From Hoplostethus atlanticus (Eukaryota; Chordata; Actinopteri; Trachichthyiformes; Trachichthyidae), in assembly GCA_034670405.1 (NCBI GenBank), contig JAXDDX010000297.1, forward strand, positions 127,001 to 191,000: 64,000 nucleotides of DNA, in the 5' to 3' direction. Every line of letters starts with the position of its first letter. Position 1 is the stretch's first letter. Below are positions 12,001-23,560 of the stretch, piece after piece. Both the position numbers and the translations under genes were made by a program. The notes under the pieces were generated by a model. The model saw nothing but the letters and a program-made list of their open reading frames with translations. It did not search any database and was not told the DNA's origin.

Positions 12001-15000
12001 GAGCATTCTGACTAATGTTGCTCAGATCGAGGACACCACTGACTTCTTCAAGTCTGGTGCAGCTTCCATGGATGTGGTCAGGTAATAGAAAAGAGTGAAA
12101 GACAAAGGGTGTTCCGTCATTTTATTAAGGTGTTTTCTCTTTATTTTCCATTAACCCTACCTAATTTTTATATACTATACTTCCCTTCCCTCTCCTCCCT
12201 CTCTCCATCTTTCTTCCCCTCTCTTCAGACTGGTGGAGGAGGTGAAGCTGCGGGCCAGTAGTTGCCAGCTGCAGAACGAGGACGTCTACATGAACACCAC
12301 CTTCCAGGACTTCATCCAGATGTGTGTCCGGAAGCTCCGCGGGGAGGACGACGAGGACGAGCTGGTCGTCGACTACGTAAGCCACTGTCTGCTCATTGCT
12401 ATTATCATTGGCTATTATCATTGGCTATTAAGGTTAAAGGTGCTCTGTGTAGCACTTTAACCATCAGTATAGCATTGTCACATTAATTGTGATATCTTGG
12501 TATAATTACTGTAAACAAATGAGACCGCGGTGGAGACGATTGGTAGCCTCTATCTCATGCCAGTGGTATTGTTAGTGCTAGTGTTTCTCCAAATTAGGAC
12601 TACATTTCCCATAAACCCTGTTACTTCCTGTTCTCAAGGGATAGTCACATCAGATGCTATGTATTGGTAAATGAAGTGTGCTTTAAATGGTGGTAGCACC
12701 ACTCCACTGTATCTTTAATTAGATATTGTGTCTGTCTTACCTCAGGTGGAGAAGAACATCAACAACATGACCATTAAGATGCCTCATCAGCTGTTCATCA
12801 ATGGAGAGTTTGTTGACGCCGAGGGAGGAAAGACCTACAAGACCATCAACCCCACCGATGGCACGGTGAGGGGAAAAGAGAGAGAGAGAGAGAGAGAGAG
12901 AAAAAGAACAGAAAATGAGCAGTACCATAGAATTACTTAATTGTGTTCAGTATAGAGCACTATTAGTCTATTTATCTATTATACACCTCAATTTCCGAGT
13001 TAGCTCTTTAACTGAGAATGTTTTAGATTTTTTAAAAATACTTTATTGTACCAATATGGGATTTGAAGGCTTATACCAATACCAATAGTTTGGTATTGAA
13101 ACTGCCTAAAGCTGATACTTTGTGCTGATATTTAATATCTTTTAATTTTGACCATTTCCATGCCAAAAATGCAAGAATTCAGTGTTTTCTCACAGAATCT
13201 TATTCTTGTCCGGGTGGAAAAGCCTCTGAAGCAGCATTTTGACCATCATGGGACACTAAAACTCTCCATTGAAAGCCAGACAAAAAAACATGGAGGGTTA
13301 TCAGCTCCTCAAGGCAGGGGGAGGCAGGTTCCACTGCAGGTTTTACAGACTGACACCCCTGAAGCAGTTGAAAGACGTCCACCTCCATCATATCGGAGGC
13401 AGACGACATTGACTGGCTAATATCCGGGGGACCCTGGGGTGCAGGGTCAGGCAGCTAGCGTGGCGCCCCTGGAGCAGGTATGGCCACACAGGGGATTGAA
13501 CCCGGGCACCTCCAGGGGACCTCACTCACCCGCTAGGCCACCTCCAATCTGTTGTATCTTTGTCCACTGTCCATATCTTAAATTTATTTTTCCTCCAGGC
13601 CATCTGTGACGTGTCTCTGGCCCAGATAAGCGACGTGGACAAGGCTGTGGCTGCCGCTAAGGAGGCCTTCGAGGAAGGGGAGTGGGGCAAAATTAACCCG
13701 AGAGACCGAGGCCGACTCATCTACAGGTCGGTCAGGAGCTTAAAGCTGCACTAGTCATCAATCAGTCATTTAGGTAATTTTAATCTCCTCCTTTGACCTA
13801 ACCTCCAGGCTGGCTGACTTGATGGAGGAGCACCAGGAGGAGCTGGCCACCATCGAGGCTATCGACTCCGGGGCCGTTTACACCCTGGCCCTCAAGACCC
13901 ACGTTGGCATGTCCATCCAGACCTTCCGCTACTTCGCTGGCTGGTGCGACAAGATCCAAGTGAGAAAAGCCTACGTTCGGCCAAGGTTCAGGCCATGCCC
14001 CAGATCGCCCAAAAGGGGCCCGGAGCAGAAGCTGTTCCTAACCATGCTAAAGCTCATCTTGACTGGATTAAATGGAAATAAGCCACACTGAAATCAAGAA
14101 ATCAAGTTTTCCACATTTTTTTTTATTTTCAATGCCATCCCTTAAATGATCCCCATGGGGAAATTACGTCACAAAATAATAGATGAATAAATCCATATCA
14201 ATAACACAATGTCCTCCTTCCACAGGGCTGCACCATCCCCATCAACCAGGCCAGGCCCAATCGAAACCTCACCTTCACCAAGAAGGAACCAATAGGGTGA
14301 GAGATGGATGGATGGATGGATTTTTGAAATTTAATGCACAACATACTTAGGAATCTGCTTGTACGCTTAAAGACACACATATGTACAGAGGGGTCAGAGT
14401 GCAGGGCAGCGCCCCTGGAGCTGGTAGGGGTCCAGCATCCAGCTTAACGCTGCATTCACGTTATCTTAGAAAAGCGGTAGAAAGGAGCTTCCTGGATTGG
14501 GACAATATCTAAATACTAGTCAAGTCTAGGGAAACATATTAATTTCAAACAAAATTAACAAATTTCATTACAAGTCAATTTATGATCGCAGCTCTCAAAA
14601 TGACATCACAAGGTTTGGTTTGCTGTAAAACATAACCTCACGTGCGTCACTCATTAAGTGTGTTAAGTGTGTAAAAAGCCGATCAGGAGGAATCAAAGTC
14701 GACAGAAAGCTTCAATCATGGCGTCTTGACAACTTAAAATAAGTTTGAATGTGTGAATACTCCCAAGTCGTTGCTTTTAAATTGACTCATTCCGACGGTT
14801 TGTCCTAAATACGCCTCACCGATCGAGAACAGACATCGTCGATTGCGTTTGCCGCTTTGTAAACTGTCCCGTTTCCTTCCCCCTCTCAGAGTGTGTGCCA
14901 TTGTGATTCCCTGGAACTACCCGCTGATGATGCTGGCCTGGAAGACGGCTGCCTGCCTGGCAGCGGGAAACACGCTAGTCCTCAAACCTGCTCAGGTCAG

Positions 15001-18000
15001 CCTCCCCCACCCTCACACTCATGTGAATGACTCTGTGAATGTCGCTACTTGTGTAGATAGAATCTGAGACGAGTCCTTTTTAAATTTGTGCTTCCAGGTG
15101 ACACCGCTGACGGCTGTGAAATTTGCTGAGTTGGCAGCAAAGGCAGGAATCCCCAAGGGTGTGATCAATATTCTTCCTGGATCAGGTACACACACACACA
15201 CACACACACACACATTTTTGGCCTGGTTGGACAGTAGTGGATAAGTAATGAACATGAAAAATGTGCAAAGTGATTTTATGGCAATTATTTCTTAAAGGTC
15301 CTCTCAAATGTATGAAATACTCCTTTCAAGTGGAGTGACAAGGTGCGTCGTACCCAACACACAAAGAAAACATAGAAAAAAATAAGATACTTTCAAAAAA
15401 AATAAGATCATTTCTCTGTAGTATTTATGGTTCAAAAAAGCAAGCTCGACCACACGATTTCGCTATTAAGCTGGCGGTTCTCTTCCAGGCTCCCTGGTGG
15501 GCCAGCGTCTGTCTGACCACCCTGACGTTCGTAAGCTGGGCTTCACCGGCTCCACCGAGATCGGTAAACACATCATGAAGAGGTGAGAGGTCAAGTGCTT
15601 GTTATATCTGACCAGTACCTGACTACTCTATCTACACACAAATGCACATCACCTCCCATTCTAATGTGTCTGCATTGTCCTCCGTCCAAAGCTGTGCAGT
15701 CAGCAATGTGAAGAAGGTTTCCTTGGAGCTCGGTGGAAAATCCCCCCTCATCATCTTCAGCGACTGCGACATGGACAAGGCTGTGCGCATGGTACGTTCA
15801 TTCTTTTTTTTTTTTAGTCCTTTCGCACATTTAAGTTGTTACAGTGGTGTAATTGTAATAATGCAACTGTGTGTGTGTTGTACAGGGCATGAGCTCGGTG
15901 TTCTTCAACAAGGGAGAGAACTGCATTGCAGCCGGCAGACTATTTCTGGAAGACGCCATTCATGACCAGTTTGTGAAGCGAGTTGTATGTGTCTCTTTGT
16001 ATCCCTGCGGCTGCGTTCGCACTGCAGCTGACAGTGTCCCAATTCAGATTTTTTTTTCTCCCCCTCACATGTGACACAGATCTGGTATCTTCCAATCAGC
16101 GAAAACAGCGTAAAGCTCCACGGAGTCCCTATTTTTGTTTTCAATTCTGATCTGGAGCACATGGATGTGTTGGATTGGATCCAAAAATATCAAATACAAG
16201 CAGCAGCGTGGAATTGAGCATGAAGGCCTGCAGTGTGAAAGCAGAGAAATTGGGGAAATACATTCTGGACACCATGTTCAGGTTTTGGTCAAGGCGGTTT
16301 GAAAGCATACGGGCCGGTCACAATTCACTGCTCCCAATGCAACACCAGTAGGGGAAAACTTCACTGATGGCTGCAACATGCTTTAACAGGGTGCCTGCAG
16401 GTGCTGAAAGAGCCATAAAATGTCTTAGCTCATACAATCTAAACTCAAAAGGTCTTGAATACAGTTCATTTAAGCTTTAAAATGCTTTATTAAGTCTTAA
16501 AAATGTTGCAGTTTCCTGGAGTCTGATAGGTCTACAGTTGTTTTATCTCACTTGCGAAATTGGTATTATATTCCGTTATAACTGACATTACATTACAGTC
16601 ATTTAGCAGACACTTTTATCCAAAGGGACTTACAATAAGTGCATTCAACATAGGTAGGCACGAGAACTACTAGTCACCAGAAATCGTAAGTGTGTTTCCT
16701 TCCTAAACAAGCATCTAAGAGCAGAACCAGTGCTAAGGTAAAAGTGCAATAAGTTAGCTACCAACTTTTTAATTAAACAAATGAGACAAATCAAATAAAC
16801 AAGAGCTAAGACAAATAAGTAAATCAAATAAACAAGAGCTAATAAACAAGAGCGCAGACAAATAAGTGAAGACAAATAGGCAAGGCTAAGAGGAAGGGTC
16901 AGGATAGTGTTTCTTGAAGAGGTGGGTTTTCAGCCTGCGGTGAAAGATGGGCAGCGACTCTGCTGTCCTGACATCAGTGGGGAGTTCATTTCACCACTGT
17001 GGGGCCAGGACAGAGAAAAGCTGTGACCGTGTAGATCGGCCGCAGGGGCCTCTGAGCGACGGGGCAACCAGTCGCCTCGAGGCAGCAGAGCGAAGTGGTC
17101 AGGCGGGGGTGTAAGGCTTGACCATAGCCTGGAGGTAAGAAGGAGCTGTTCCTTTCACTGCCCTATAGGCTAGCACCAGGGTCTTGAACTGGATGCCAGC
17201 TGCTACAGGGAGCCAGTGTAGAGAACGGAGAAGGGTAGTTGTATGGGAGAACTTGGGGCGGTTGAACACCAGACGAGCTACAGCTTTCTGAACAAGCTCC
17301 AGAGGTCTGATGGCAGATGCCAGGGCACCAGCAAGGAGGGAGTTGCAGTAGTCCAGGCAGGAGATGACAAGAGCCTGGATGAGCACCTGCGCTGCCTTGT
17401 CAGTGAGGAAGGGGCGAATCCTCCTGATGTTGTAGAGGAGGAATCTGCAGGAGCGTGTCACTGATGCGATGTTTGCCGAGAACGACAGTTGGTCGTCCAA
17501 GGTCACACCCAGATTCCTCGCAGTCCGAGTTGACGTCACCACAGCATTATCAATGGTGATGGCCAGGTCTCGGTGCGGACAACCCTTCCCCGGGAGGAAC
17601 ACCAGCTCAGTCTTGTCCAGGTTGAGCTTCAGGTGGTGCATCGACATCCACTCCGAGGTGTCTGCCAGGCACGCAGCAATGCGTGCCTCCATTTGTGTGT
17701 CAGAGGGAGGAAATGACAGGATCAGCTGGGTGTCATCCAGTGTTGGGCAAGTTACTCAGTGTAATGAGTGTAATGAGTTACTTTTTACTTATTACTCCTT
17801 TAAAAAGTAATAATATTACTTTACTTATTACTTGGTATCTAAAGTAATTAGTTACGTTACTCGTTATATTACTATATTACTTGACGTACAACCTGTTTAG
17901 CCAGCTCCTTTTAGAACTGAATCCACTTTTTTGGAACAATAATTAACCTTACAGGAGGAGTCAACAATCAGCTAAACTGCATAACTGCAAATATTGCAGC

Positions 18001-21000
18001 CTTTCAAACCTGATGGGATACAGTATATGTATACATATATATAAAAAAAATAAAGCAACAGTCTCTCCCGACTTTTACGATACGATATACCCAGCGACGA
18101 GCTTCTTCAAATCTTGTCTTATCTTCACTTAACGTCTCTCCACCACTATGTCCTGCTCTAAAATCCAGTTTCTGTTGTTTAGCCGGAGTGCGTGCATCAC
18201 TGGATGCCTCCCTGTCAGCGCCGGTGTGACAAGTTTCACATTGCTGTGCTGCCGTATCAGATGCTTCAATAAATTAGATGTTGTATTTTTCGCGGTTGAA
18301 AGCATTTTCGCCCTGACCTACCGCGCGTACACGTCATCATAAAATAGTCTACCTAGGACAAAAAACAAATAAAAAGTAAAAAAAAAAAAAAGTAACACAG
18401 CGTTACTTGGATTAATAAGTAATAGAATTACTGTTTTGGAAATTGTAATCCCTTACACTACTCGTTACTGGGGAAAGTAATAATATTTACTTTAATAGTT
18501 ACTGAGTAACGCGTTACTGCCCAACACTGGTGTCATCTGCATAGCAGTGGTAGGAAAAGTCATGGGAGTGGATAACAGAACCAAGAGATGTTGTGTAGGG
18601 GGACAAAAGAAGAGGACCCAGAACCGAGCCTTGTGGAACCCCAGTAGTGAGCCTGCGTGGTTCTGACACAGACCCTCTCAGCGTCACCTGGTAGGAGCGA
18701 CCCATGAGGTAGGATGCAAACAGGGAGAGTGCAGTCCTGAGACACCCATCCCCTCAAGGGTGGAGAGGAGGATCTGGTGGTTCACAGGTCCAGGAGTATC
18801 AGGACAGAGGAGAGAGAGTTCGCTCTAGCAGCATGGAGTGACTCTATCACTGCCAGGAGGGCAGTCTCGGTCGAGTGACCCACCTTGAACCCAGACTGGT
18901 GGGGATCCAAGAGGTTGTTCTGGTGGAGGTACAAGGGCAGTTGATTAAAGACAGCACGTTCAAGAGTTTTGGATAGGAAGGGTAGAAGGGAAACCGGTCT
19001 GTAGTTTTTGACCTCAGAGAGGTCAAGTGTTGGTTGGTTGGGGGGTGACTGGCAGTCTTGAAAGCAGAGGGAAAGCATCCAGACACCAGAGATGTGTTGA
19101 GGAGGTGGGTCAGGAAGGGAAGGAGTTCAGGTGCATTAGACTGAAGGAGAGGGGATGGGACCGGGTCAAGGGAGCATGTGGTGGGGCGGCTAGATGTAAC
19201 AAGGTGAAGGACCTCGTTTGGGGAGAGGGGGGTAGGGAGGGAGGTGGGGAGGGTGGTAGAGAGGGAGGGGTGGAAGGCAGACAGGTGTGGTTGGTGCGCA
19301 TAGCACCAGCCGGGGGGTGAGGGAAGGAGGATTGGATATCGTTAACCTTCTTGTCATTGTCACATTAAAGATGTTAAAAAGTCTTACATTTCTTTCTGTT
19401 ATATTTTCACATACTATCAAATCAAGATGTCTTAATGCAAAGTTTCCATTTTATTCTGTATTTGACCAATAAAGTGACATCTTCTTTAGTCATGTGTTTT
19501 CAAGTTACCCCATCATCAGTGCAAAAGCTTTTATTGGGGTGCCTCAAAAATGTCAGCGCGTCACTTTATTGGTCAGATGCAGAATAAAACGGGATTTTCT
19601 TTTCACACTGCAAGCTCCCTGTGCATCTTAGTTGTCATTGGATTTTGGGGCCCGACGCACCCTGAGGGTCCAGCCAGTACAATACATGCAGATTCCGTTC
19701 ACTATCACTCCAAAGGATCCAGGGGAAAAAACACAAATTTTGTGGTATTGTGTTTGTTTTCTCTGAGGTTGAGGAGATCAAGAAGATGAAGATTGGTGAT
19801 CCACTGGACCGCTCCACGGACCACGGCCCTCAGAACCACAAAGCCCATATGGATAAACTGGTGGAGTATTGTCAGACCGGCGTCAAGGAGGGCGCCACCA
19901 TGGTTCGTGGCGGCAAACAGGTAGAGCGCCCAGGTAAGGCAGACGTCAACCCCTTAAGAGCTCTTTTAGTCCCATGATGGTCTAAATGTAATTTCACAGG
20001 CTTTTTCCCCCCTTGAAAAGAACAATATTCTGGAGGAGACACTGAATACTTTTCATACTTTGGCATGAAATTTTAAATTTTTATACTGAATATTAGTGCA
20101 ATATATCTGCAGATTCAGTCCAACAATATTAGCATCAGCCTTCAAAAACCCATGTTGGTCAAATCCCAATAGTCAAGTCAGTTCTGCAGCTGTACAAAGT
20201 TGGCCCGACTCATTTCTCATTCAGGCCTGTTTGGTGCCCCCTTGTGTTACTTATTTGGCGACTGTTTCCAGGTTTCTTCTTCGAGCCCACGGTGTTCACT
20301 GATGTACAAGACCACATGTACATTGCAAAGGAGGAGTCGTTCGGCCCGGTTATGATAATCTCCAAGTTCAAGAGCGGGTGAGTCGACTAGCTAATTCAGG
20401 AGGAACACTTTAAGTCCCGAGACATCCACAATGCGTTCCATGATTCAGATGGCATCCCAAAGGCTAACCCTGTTGATATTGTTCTCTTTTCTCTGCTTCA
20501 ATCGTCCCTTCTCTCCCTCCATCTTGTCTGCCTCGCCTCCCTCCAATGCCTCAGTGAGGTGGACGATGTCCTGAGGAGGGCCAACGCTACAGAGTTCGGC
20601 CTGGCGTCAGGCGTTTTCACACAGGACATCAGCAAAGCATTGTACGTCAGCGAACGGCTCAACGCTGGCACCGTCTTCGTCAACACCTACAATAAGACCG
20701 ACGTGGCTGCACCTTTCGGAGGCTTCAAGCAGTCTGGCTTCGGCAAAGACCTGGGTGAGCAAACTCTTGCAATTACAGGGTATCTGCAGGTCCTTATCAG
20801 TCTCATCACTGTGGGGTTTCTCACTGCACTTCCCAGAGATCACCTGTCAATCAAACAGTGTGTCCGTTCGTTCTGATACAGGACAGGGTTAATGCAATGT
20901 TGTCGTTGCATCTTCATTAATAGTGGACATTTAATTTAATGGTGTCATTTTTCTTGTACTGCTCATTTATATTTGTCATAAATATAAATACTTTCATAAA

Positions 21001-21457
21001 CTGTGTTAAATTAGAAAAAATATTTTTTTGCCAGCTTTTTGTTTCTTTATTTTGGTTGTTAAATTGGTCCAGGTAGCATTAAAAGGTGTTAGATTTGGCT
21101 ATCTGGAGCCTGCAGATACCCTGCAATCAATGTTTCTATTAAGAGGTTTGTAGGCCTTGGTTAGTTCAGGGTTCTCTTCAGATAAAAAAAAAACCCAAAA
21201 CATACTGACTGAGACTGCTGTATTTTCAGTGAAGTTTGTGTTGGTCAAAGTTTTCACCCCTCCATTTAAATCTCACATATGTGTAGAGATTAAAGCTTGA
21301 TTTTCTTAATGAAGTTGGTAGGACTTTGATGACAAGGTACAATAACATGGTTTTTCATATCTGTACTTAACGTCTGATCTCTCTGTCACTTACTCCAACA
21401 GGACAAGAGGCACTCAACGAATACCTGAAGACAAAGGCAGTGACCATTGAGTACTGA
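1..21457 (+). CDS. aldh1l1: 10-formyltetrahydrofolate dehydrogenase, 5'-truncated by window edge
   Basis: Oxidises 10-formyl-THF to THF and CO2 with NADP+ in the cytosol. Coding exons: <1-138, 440-605, 888-989, 1268-1357, 1639-1776, 11722-11847, 11990-12081, 12229-12376, 12746-12865, 13599-13726, 13809-13959, 14226-14296, 14890-14995, 15098-15185, 15489-15582, 15692-15791, 15886-15984, 19768-19933, 20272-20377, 20555-20754, 21402-21457. Phases agree throughout, giving ~827 residues ending [12 protein letters not shown]. Seen: formyltransferase motif [10 protein letters not shown] and WADDGLDTG (exons 1-2); carrier-domain [11 protein letters not shown] with the presumed phosphopantetheine serine (exon 7); ALDH general base in [10 protein letters not shown] (exon 16) and nucleophile cysteine in [11 protein letters not shown] (exon 17). 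The family is ~902 residues, so ~75 N-terminal residues lie off-window. Exon 18 uses a TGAG|GTT acceptor; other sites look canonical. The mitochondrial paralogue ALDH1L2 is the alternative; the neighbours slc41a3 and chst13 favour ALDH1L1. No frameshift or internal stop seen. Confidence 0.95.
1836..2464. mobile_element. Tc1-derived non-autonomous element (copy 1)
   Basis: The left end reads AAGGTTTGTGAACCCTG and the right end, read in reverse, AAATGTTTGTGAACTCC, so the termini are inverted repeats. Internal sequence is shared with the copy near 33310-33568 (for example ACCCACCTGATTCTACT in both). The same end motif occurs in the Tc1 relics at 22.5-23.3 kb and 25.1-25.6 kb, suggesting a deletion derivative of that transposon. 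No ORF. Exact ends are approximate. Confidence 0.5.
3300..4700 (-). pseudogene. decayed C2H2 zinc-finger terminal exon
   Basis: On the minus strand, 4600-4650 reads SLDQEEPGT, matching the GLGPEEPGL segment of the intact terminal exon at 6263-6900, but runs into a stop. About 4430-4540 reads [13 protein letters not shown], like the linker of fish zinc-finger proteins. 3301-3352 reads HICGESF followed by degenerate sequence, one broken finger. The order is that expected of a zinc-finger exon on this strand. It looks like a third, older copy of the neighbouring terminal exons. The assignment rests on short matches. Confidence 0.4.
5180..5850 (-). CDS. C2H2 zinc-finger protein, distal terminal coding exon (A)
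   Basis: Minus-strand exon starting after a TTGCAG acceptor at 5851-5853. It opens [16 protein letters not shown], an acidic linker follows with a possible sumoylation-type IKKED, then C2H2 fingers YRCHLC, LDCHIC, HRCHVC and FSCHIC, each with a following H-x3/4-H pair and TGE(R/K)P-type links. It enters with two bases of a codon, exactly like terminal exon B, so it fits the same leader exon at 10368-10566 and would give 289 residues. No separate leader was found between 5850 and 6263. It is likely an alternative last exon or a tandem duplicate borrowing the leader. The reading frame ends at 5180, cutting a fifth finger short; see findings. Predicted nuclear DNA-binding regulator, target unknown. 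Confidence 0.7.
6128..6133 (-). terminator. poly(A) signal of the zinc-finger gene (B form)
   Basis: TTTATT on the plus strand is AATAAA on the minus strand, 130 bases beyond the stop at 6263 and upstream of terminal exon A. Use of this site would produce the B transcript, and read-through or skipping the A transcript. Confidence 0.5.
6263..10566 (-). CDS. C2H2 zinc-finger protein, leader exon plus proximal terminal exon (B)
   Basis: Two coding exons: 10566-10368 (66 codons plus one base) and 6900-6263. The leader begins [10 protein letters not shown] and contains [19 protein letters not shown] and a coiled-coil-like [18 protein letters not shown] stretch, the N-terminal module common to many fish zinc-finger proteins. 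The donor is G|GTCTGT at 10367 and the acceptor TTACAG at 6901-6902; the split codon makes Asp. The terminal exon has a [10 protein letters not shown] start, an acidic linker and four fingers (VSCHIC, FVCPIC, YSCYIC, YKCMHC), ending 278 residues in. The gene lies wholly inside the ~10 kb aldh1l1 intron on the opposite strand, and its own intron contains a hAT element. Likely a nuclear transcriptional regulator; no orthologue is assigned because such families expand lineage by lineage. Confidence 0.8.
7936..8331 (+). repeat. three spaced copies of a 16-17 base motif
   Basis: The motif GCATTATGGATGTGACG occurs at 7936-7952 and 8120-8136, and GCGTTATGGATGTGAC at 8316-8331, spaced 184 and 196 bases. 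A weaker relative, GTTACGGATGTTAC, is near 8295. Sequence between copies is AT-rich and only loosely similar, so this may be an old ~190-base tandem repeat. The rest of 6901-9089 is intron with no gene that I can see. Confidence 0.45.
9198..9270 (-). other. degenerate tRNA-like sequence
   Basis: The minus strand shows TAGCTCAGTTAGTAGAGCA (D arm with GCTC/GAGC pairing) and GGTTCAAACC (B box). The layout matches tRNA-Lys-like molecules, but the anticodon stem has two mismatches and no acceptor stem pairs. It is therefore a pseudo-tRNA or SINE head captured inside the hAT element, not a working tRNA gene. Confidence 0.45.
9483..10090. repeat. long foldback unit inside the hAT element
   Basis: Arms of about 160-180 bases at 9483-9640 and 9912-10090 are inverted repeats of each other. 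Landmarks are CCAGTTAATTTATTAAACAAC on the left, its counterpart GTTGTTTGATAAATTAACTGG on the right, and ATTGGCCTTTTTCA against TGAAAAAGGCCAAT. A few substitutions and one short gap separate the arms. The long ORF through this unit is a by-product of its CTCT-rich repeats. Confidence 0.75.
9695..9910 (+). repeat. 46-bp tandem repeats in the foldback loop
   Basis: The word GCTCAGTCTCTCTCGTTCAT recurs at 9741, 9787 and 9833, giving an exact 46-bp period. Shorter, deleted units follow (GCTCAG again at 9874 and 9904). Each full unit also holds CTCGACTCGTTCGCGAGCC. Confidence 0.85.
10824..10922. repeat. perfect 39-bp inverted repeat (hairpin)
   Basis: 10824-10862 and 10884-10922 are exact reverse complements over 39 bases, starting GAGAATGTACTTTTAGAC. 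The 21-base loop contains another copy of TAATACAATTGGTATTG, so three copies of that word sit within 99 bases. It lies in the aldh1l1 intron, about 260 bases from the zinc-finger start codon. It could be a minimal foldback element or a transcribed hairpin. Confidence 0.85.
13045..13340 (+). repeat. unclassified interspersed repeat, copy 1
   Basis: Shares blocks such as ATTCAGTGTTTTCTCACAGA, ATTCTTGTCCGGGTGGAAAA and GACCATCATGGGACACTAAA with copies at 19940-20175 (inverted), 44070-44190 and 62990-63210. It lies in an aldh1l1 intron and has no coding potential. Confidence 0.55.
13430..13556 (-). repeat. tRNA-like SINE fragment
   Basis: The minus strand reads GGTGGCCTAGCGGGTGAGTG and then CCCGGGTTCAATCCCCTG, resembling the A and B boxes of a tRNA-derived SINE head. 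A related phrase, GCAGCGCCCCTGGAGC, recurs near 14405. It lies in the intron just before the exon at 13599. Confidence 0.4.
15188..15214 (+). repeat. CA microsatellite abutting a splice donor
   Basis: The aldh1l1 exon ending at 15185 has its donor GTACAC merged into a CA run. Length changes in this run would alter the donor's downstream context without touching the coding sequence. Confidence 0.8.
16575..19340 (-). mobile_element. LINE (non-LTR retrotransposon) fragment with reverse-transcriptase ORF
   Basis: On the minus strand, 19078-18782 reads [20 protein letters not shown] and [16 protein letters not shown]. 18705-18538 reads [16 protein letters not shown] and YADDT, the RT catalytic box. 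After an inserted hAT element, 17692-17099 continues with [31 protein letters not shown] and [12 protein letters not shown]. Order and strand agree with one element. The 3' part near 16580-16640 has the CATTTAGCAGACACTTTTAT phrase common at fish LINE tails. 5' truncated and degraded. Probably in the L2/CR1/Rex1 group; the exact clade is not decided. It sits in the aldh1l1 intron 15985-19767. Confidence 0.75.
17738..18529. mobile_element. hAT-type non-autonomous element inserted in the LINE
   Basis: Termini are CAGTGTTGGGCAAGTTACT on the left and AGTAACGCGTTACTGCCCAA followed by CACTG on the right, forming inverted repeats. The 8-bp direct repeat GTGTCATC flanks it at 17730-17737 and 18530-18537. 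Removing the element and one repeat rejoins the LINE RT region, so it is the younger insertion. Its body is rich in GTTACT/AGTAAC words and has no transposase. Confidence 0.9.
19940..20175 (-). repeat. unclassified interspersed repeat, copy 2
   Basis: Read on the minus strand it contains ATGGGTTTTTGAAGGCTGAT, then TTCAGTGTCTCCTCCAGAAT and GACCATCATGGGACTAAAAG. These are the same blocks, in the same order, as the copies at 13045 and 44070. It occupies the aldh1l1 intron between exons 18 and 19. Confidence 0.5.
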
Positions 21458-21988
21458 GTCAAAGACCTGAAGACTGATGCAGTCATGCGCATTGTGCATG
21501 GAGGGAGACAGGGAGAGGGATGGTGACAGCACTGACATAGTGATAAGACTAACAACTCAACAAACAGCTTGTATCCTCAATCAAATTTTATATATACACA
21601 CACATTTTTTTTACTCAGACCCCAAGTCATGACAGTGGAGTGGTTTCCCTCTCCTTACTTGTGACTACTGATAGTAATACGTGCCCTGACGTGCTTGTAA
21701 ATCACATGAATGTATGATCCTATCAATATTACACCGCAATGTAATTAGTGGAGGTATTGTCAGAAATTGAACAAATTGCATTAATTCTCAAATATGGCTT
21801 ACATTAGGTCAGCACAATCTTTTGAAATGTAACAGACTAGACATACTGTTTTTGCTTATGAATGAAAGTTGAACACCACCCACCTTTGACCACCCACCCA
21901 CACATTTGGCATTGTCAAAATGCAATAGGTTGAAAACGGGTGTCACACTGAATAGCTACTCTTTCATTGTGTTTGACTCCCTACCGTG

Positions 21989-21994
21989 AATAAA
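21989..21994 (+). terminator. poly(A) signal of aldh1l1
   Basis: AATAAA lies 532 bases after the aldh1l1 stop codon in an otherwise gene-free 3' region. It is the first canonical signal I found downstream, so the 3' UTR is probably about 21458-22010. Confidence 0.6.
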
Positions 21995-22379
21995 ATTCAC
22001 ATGTTTACAAGCTGAAGACATGGTTCCTGCCACATAGTTTCTTGCTCAAATGTCAACTTCAAAATAATGCTGCCCATTAGTGATATTCTTTCCTATATAG
22101 TTTCGGTGCTGCTGCTAGGAATTCTGGTTCCCCTGACAAAATGTGCAAATTAAAAAAAACTGCCTATGGCTAGGTGTTTCGGTAAATTTAAAAAGGTTTA
22201 TATGCTTCGACATTGACAAATATTAGGACCAACCCTAACCAATTAGAAGGGAAACTGATCAAATGAATTCAATCAATTTAGATTGTCATTTCTTAGCTGA
22301 ATGGGCAAAGACAAACCTAAGTGAGCAACTTATTCATTAAATAAGACAAACTTAACAGTATAACTTAACAAGCATAACA

Positions 22380-22505
22380 GTATCAAAGAATGTAAAAGTA
22401 CATAAGAAGTTTGGCCAGCATCCTTCTCTCTGCCACCTCCTCCAGGGTGTCCAGGTTAATGCCAACAACAGAGCCAGCCTTCCTGATAACTCTTGTTTTG
22501 TGACA
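22380..22505 (-). mobile_element. LINE ORF2 C-terminal fragment
   Basis: In one minus-strand frame it reads VIRKAGSVVGINLDTLEE and VAERRMLAKLL, resembling the extreme C-terminus of fish LINE ORF2 proteins. It is a short remnant abutting the Tc1 relic. Confidence 0.45.
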
Positions 22506-22506
22506 G

Positions 22507-23270
<764 letters not shown>

Positions 23271-23560
23271 CATCGCCAATAGCTGTTTTCATAGCATTTT
23301 AAAAAAACACAATATGGGAATTCACACTTCCACAGAGCATCACCTCTTTGCTGCACCTCTTTGCGTTGCATGGTTTTGAGGACAGAGAACGGCTGTATTG
23401 TTGGTATGCGATTTAACATGCTTGATTCTCCACACCTTGCATCAAAAATGTCCATGACTCGCCCAGAGTGATTTAACATTGACCAACTCCACAGATTTCC
23501 TTCTCTTAACACTAATGCTGGTGCTTTTTTGTCTTTGCTTTTGTCTTTGATTTCAGTGTC

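Noticed and set aside
14140..14175. Phrase AATGATCCCCATGGGGAAAT resembling a LINE 3' tail
   Set aside because: Noted as a common fish LINE-tail phrase (also near 2740), but too short to define an element here.
1..21457. Assignment as mitochondrial ALDH1L2
   Set aside because: Some phrases ([18 protein letters not shown]) are L2-like, but [18 protein letters not shown] and the slc41a3/chst13 neighbours favour ALDH1L1. The N-terminus that would show a mitochondrial signal is off-window, so a small doubt stays.
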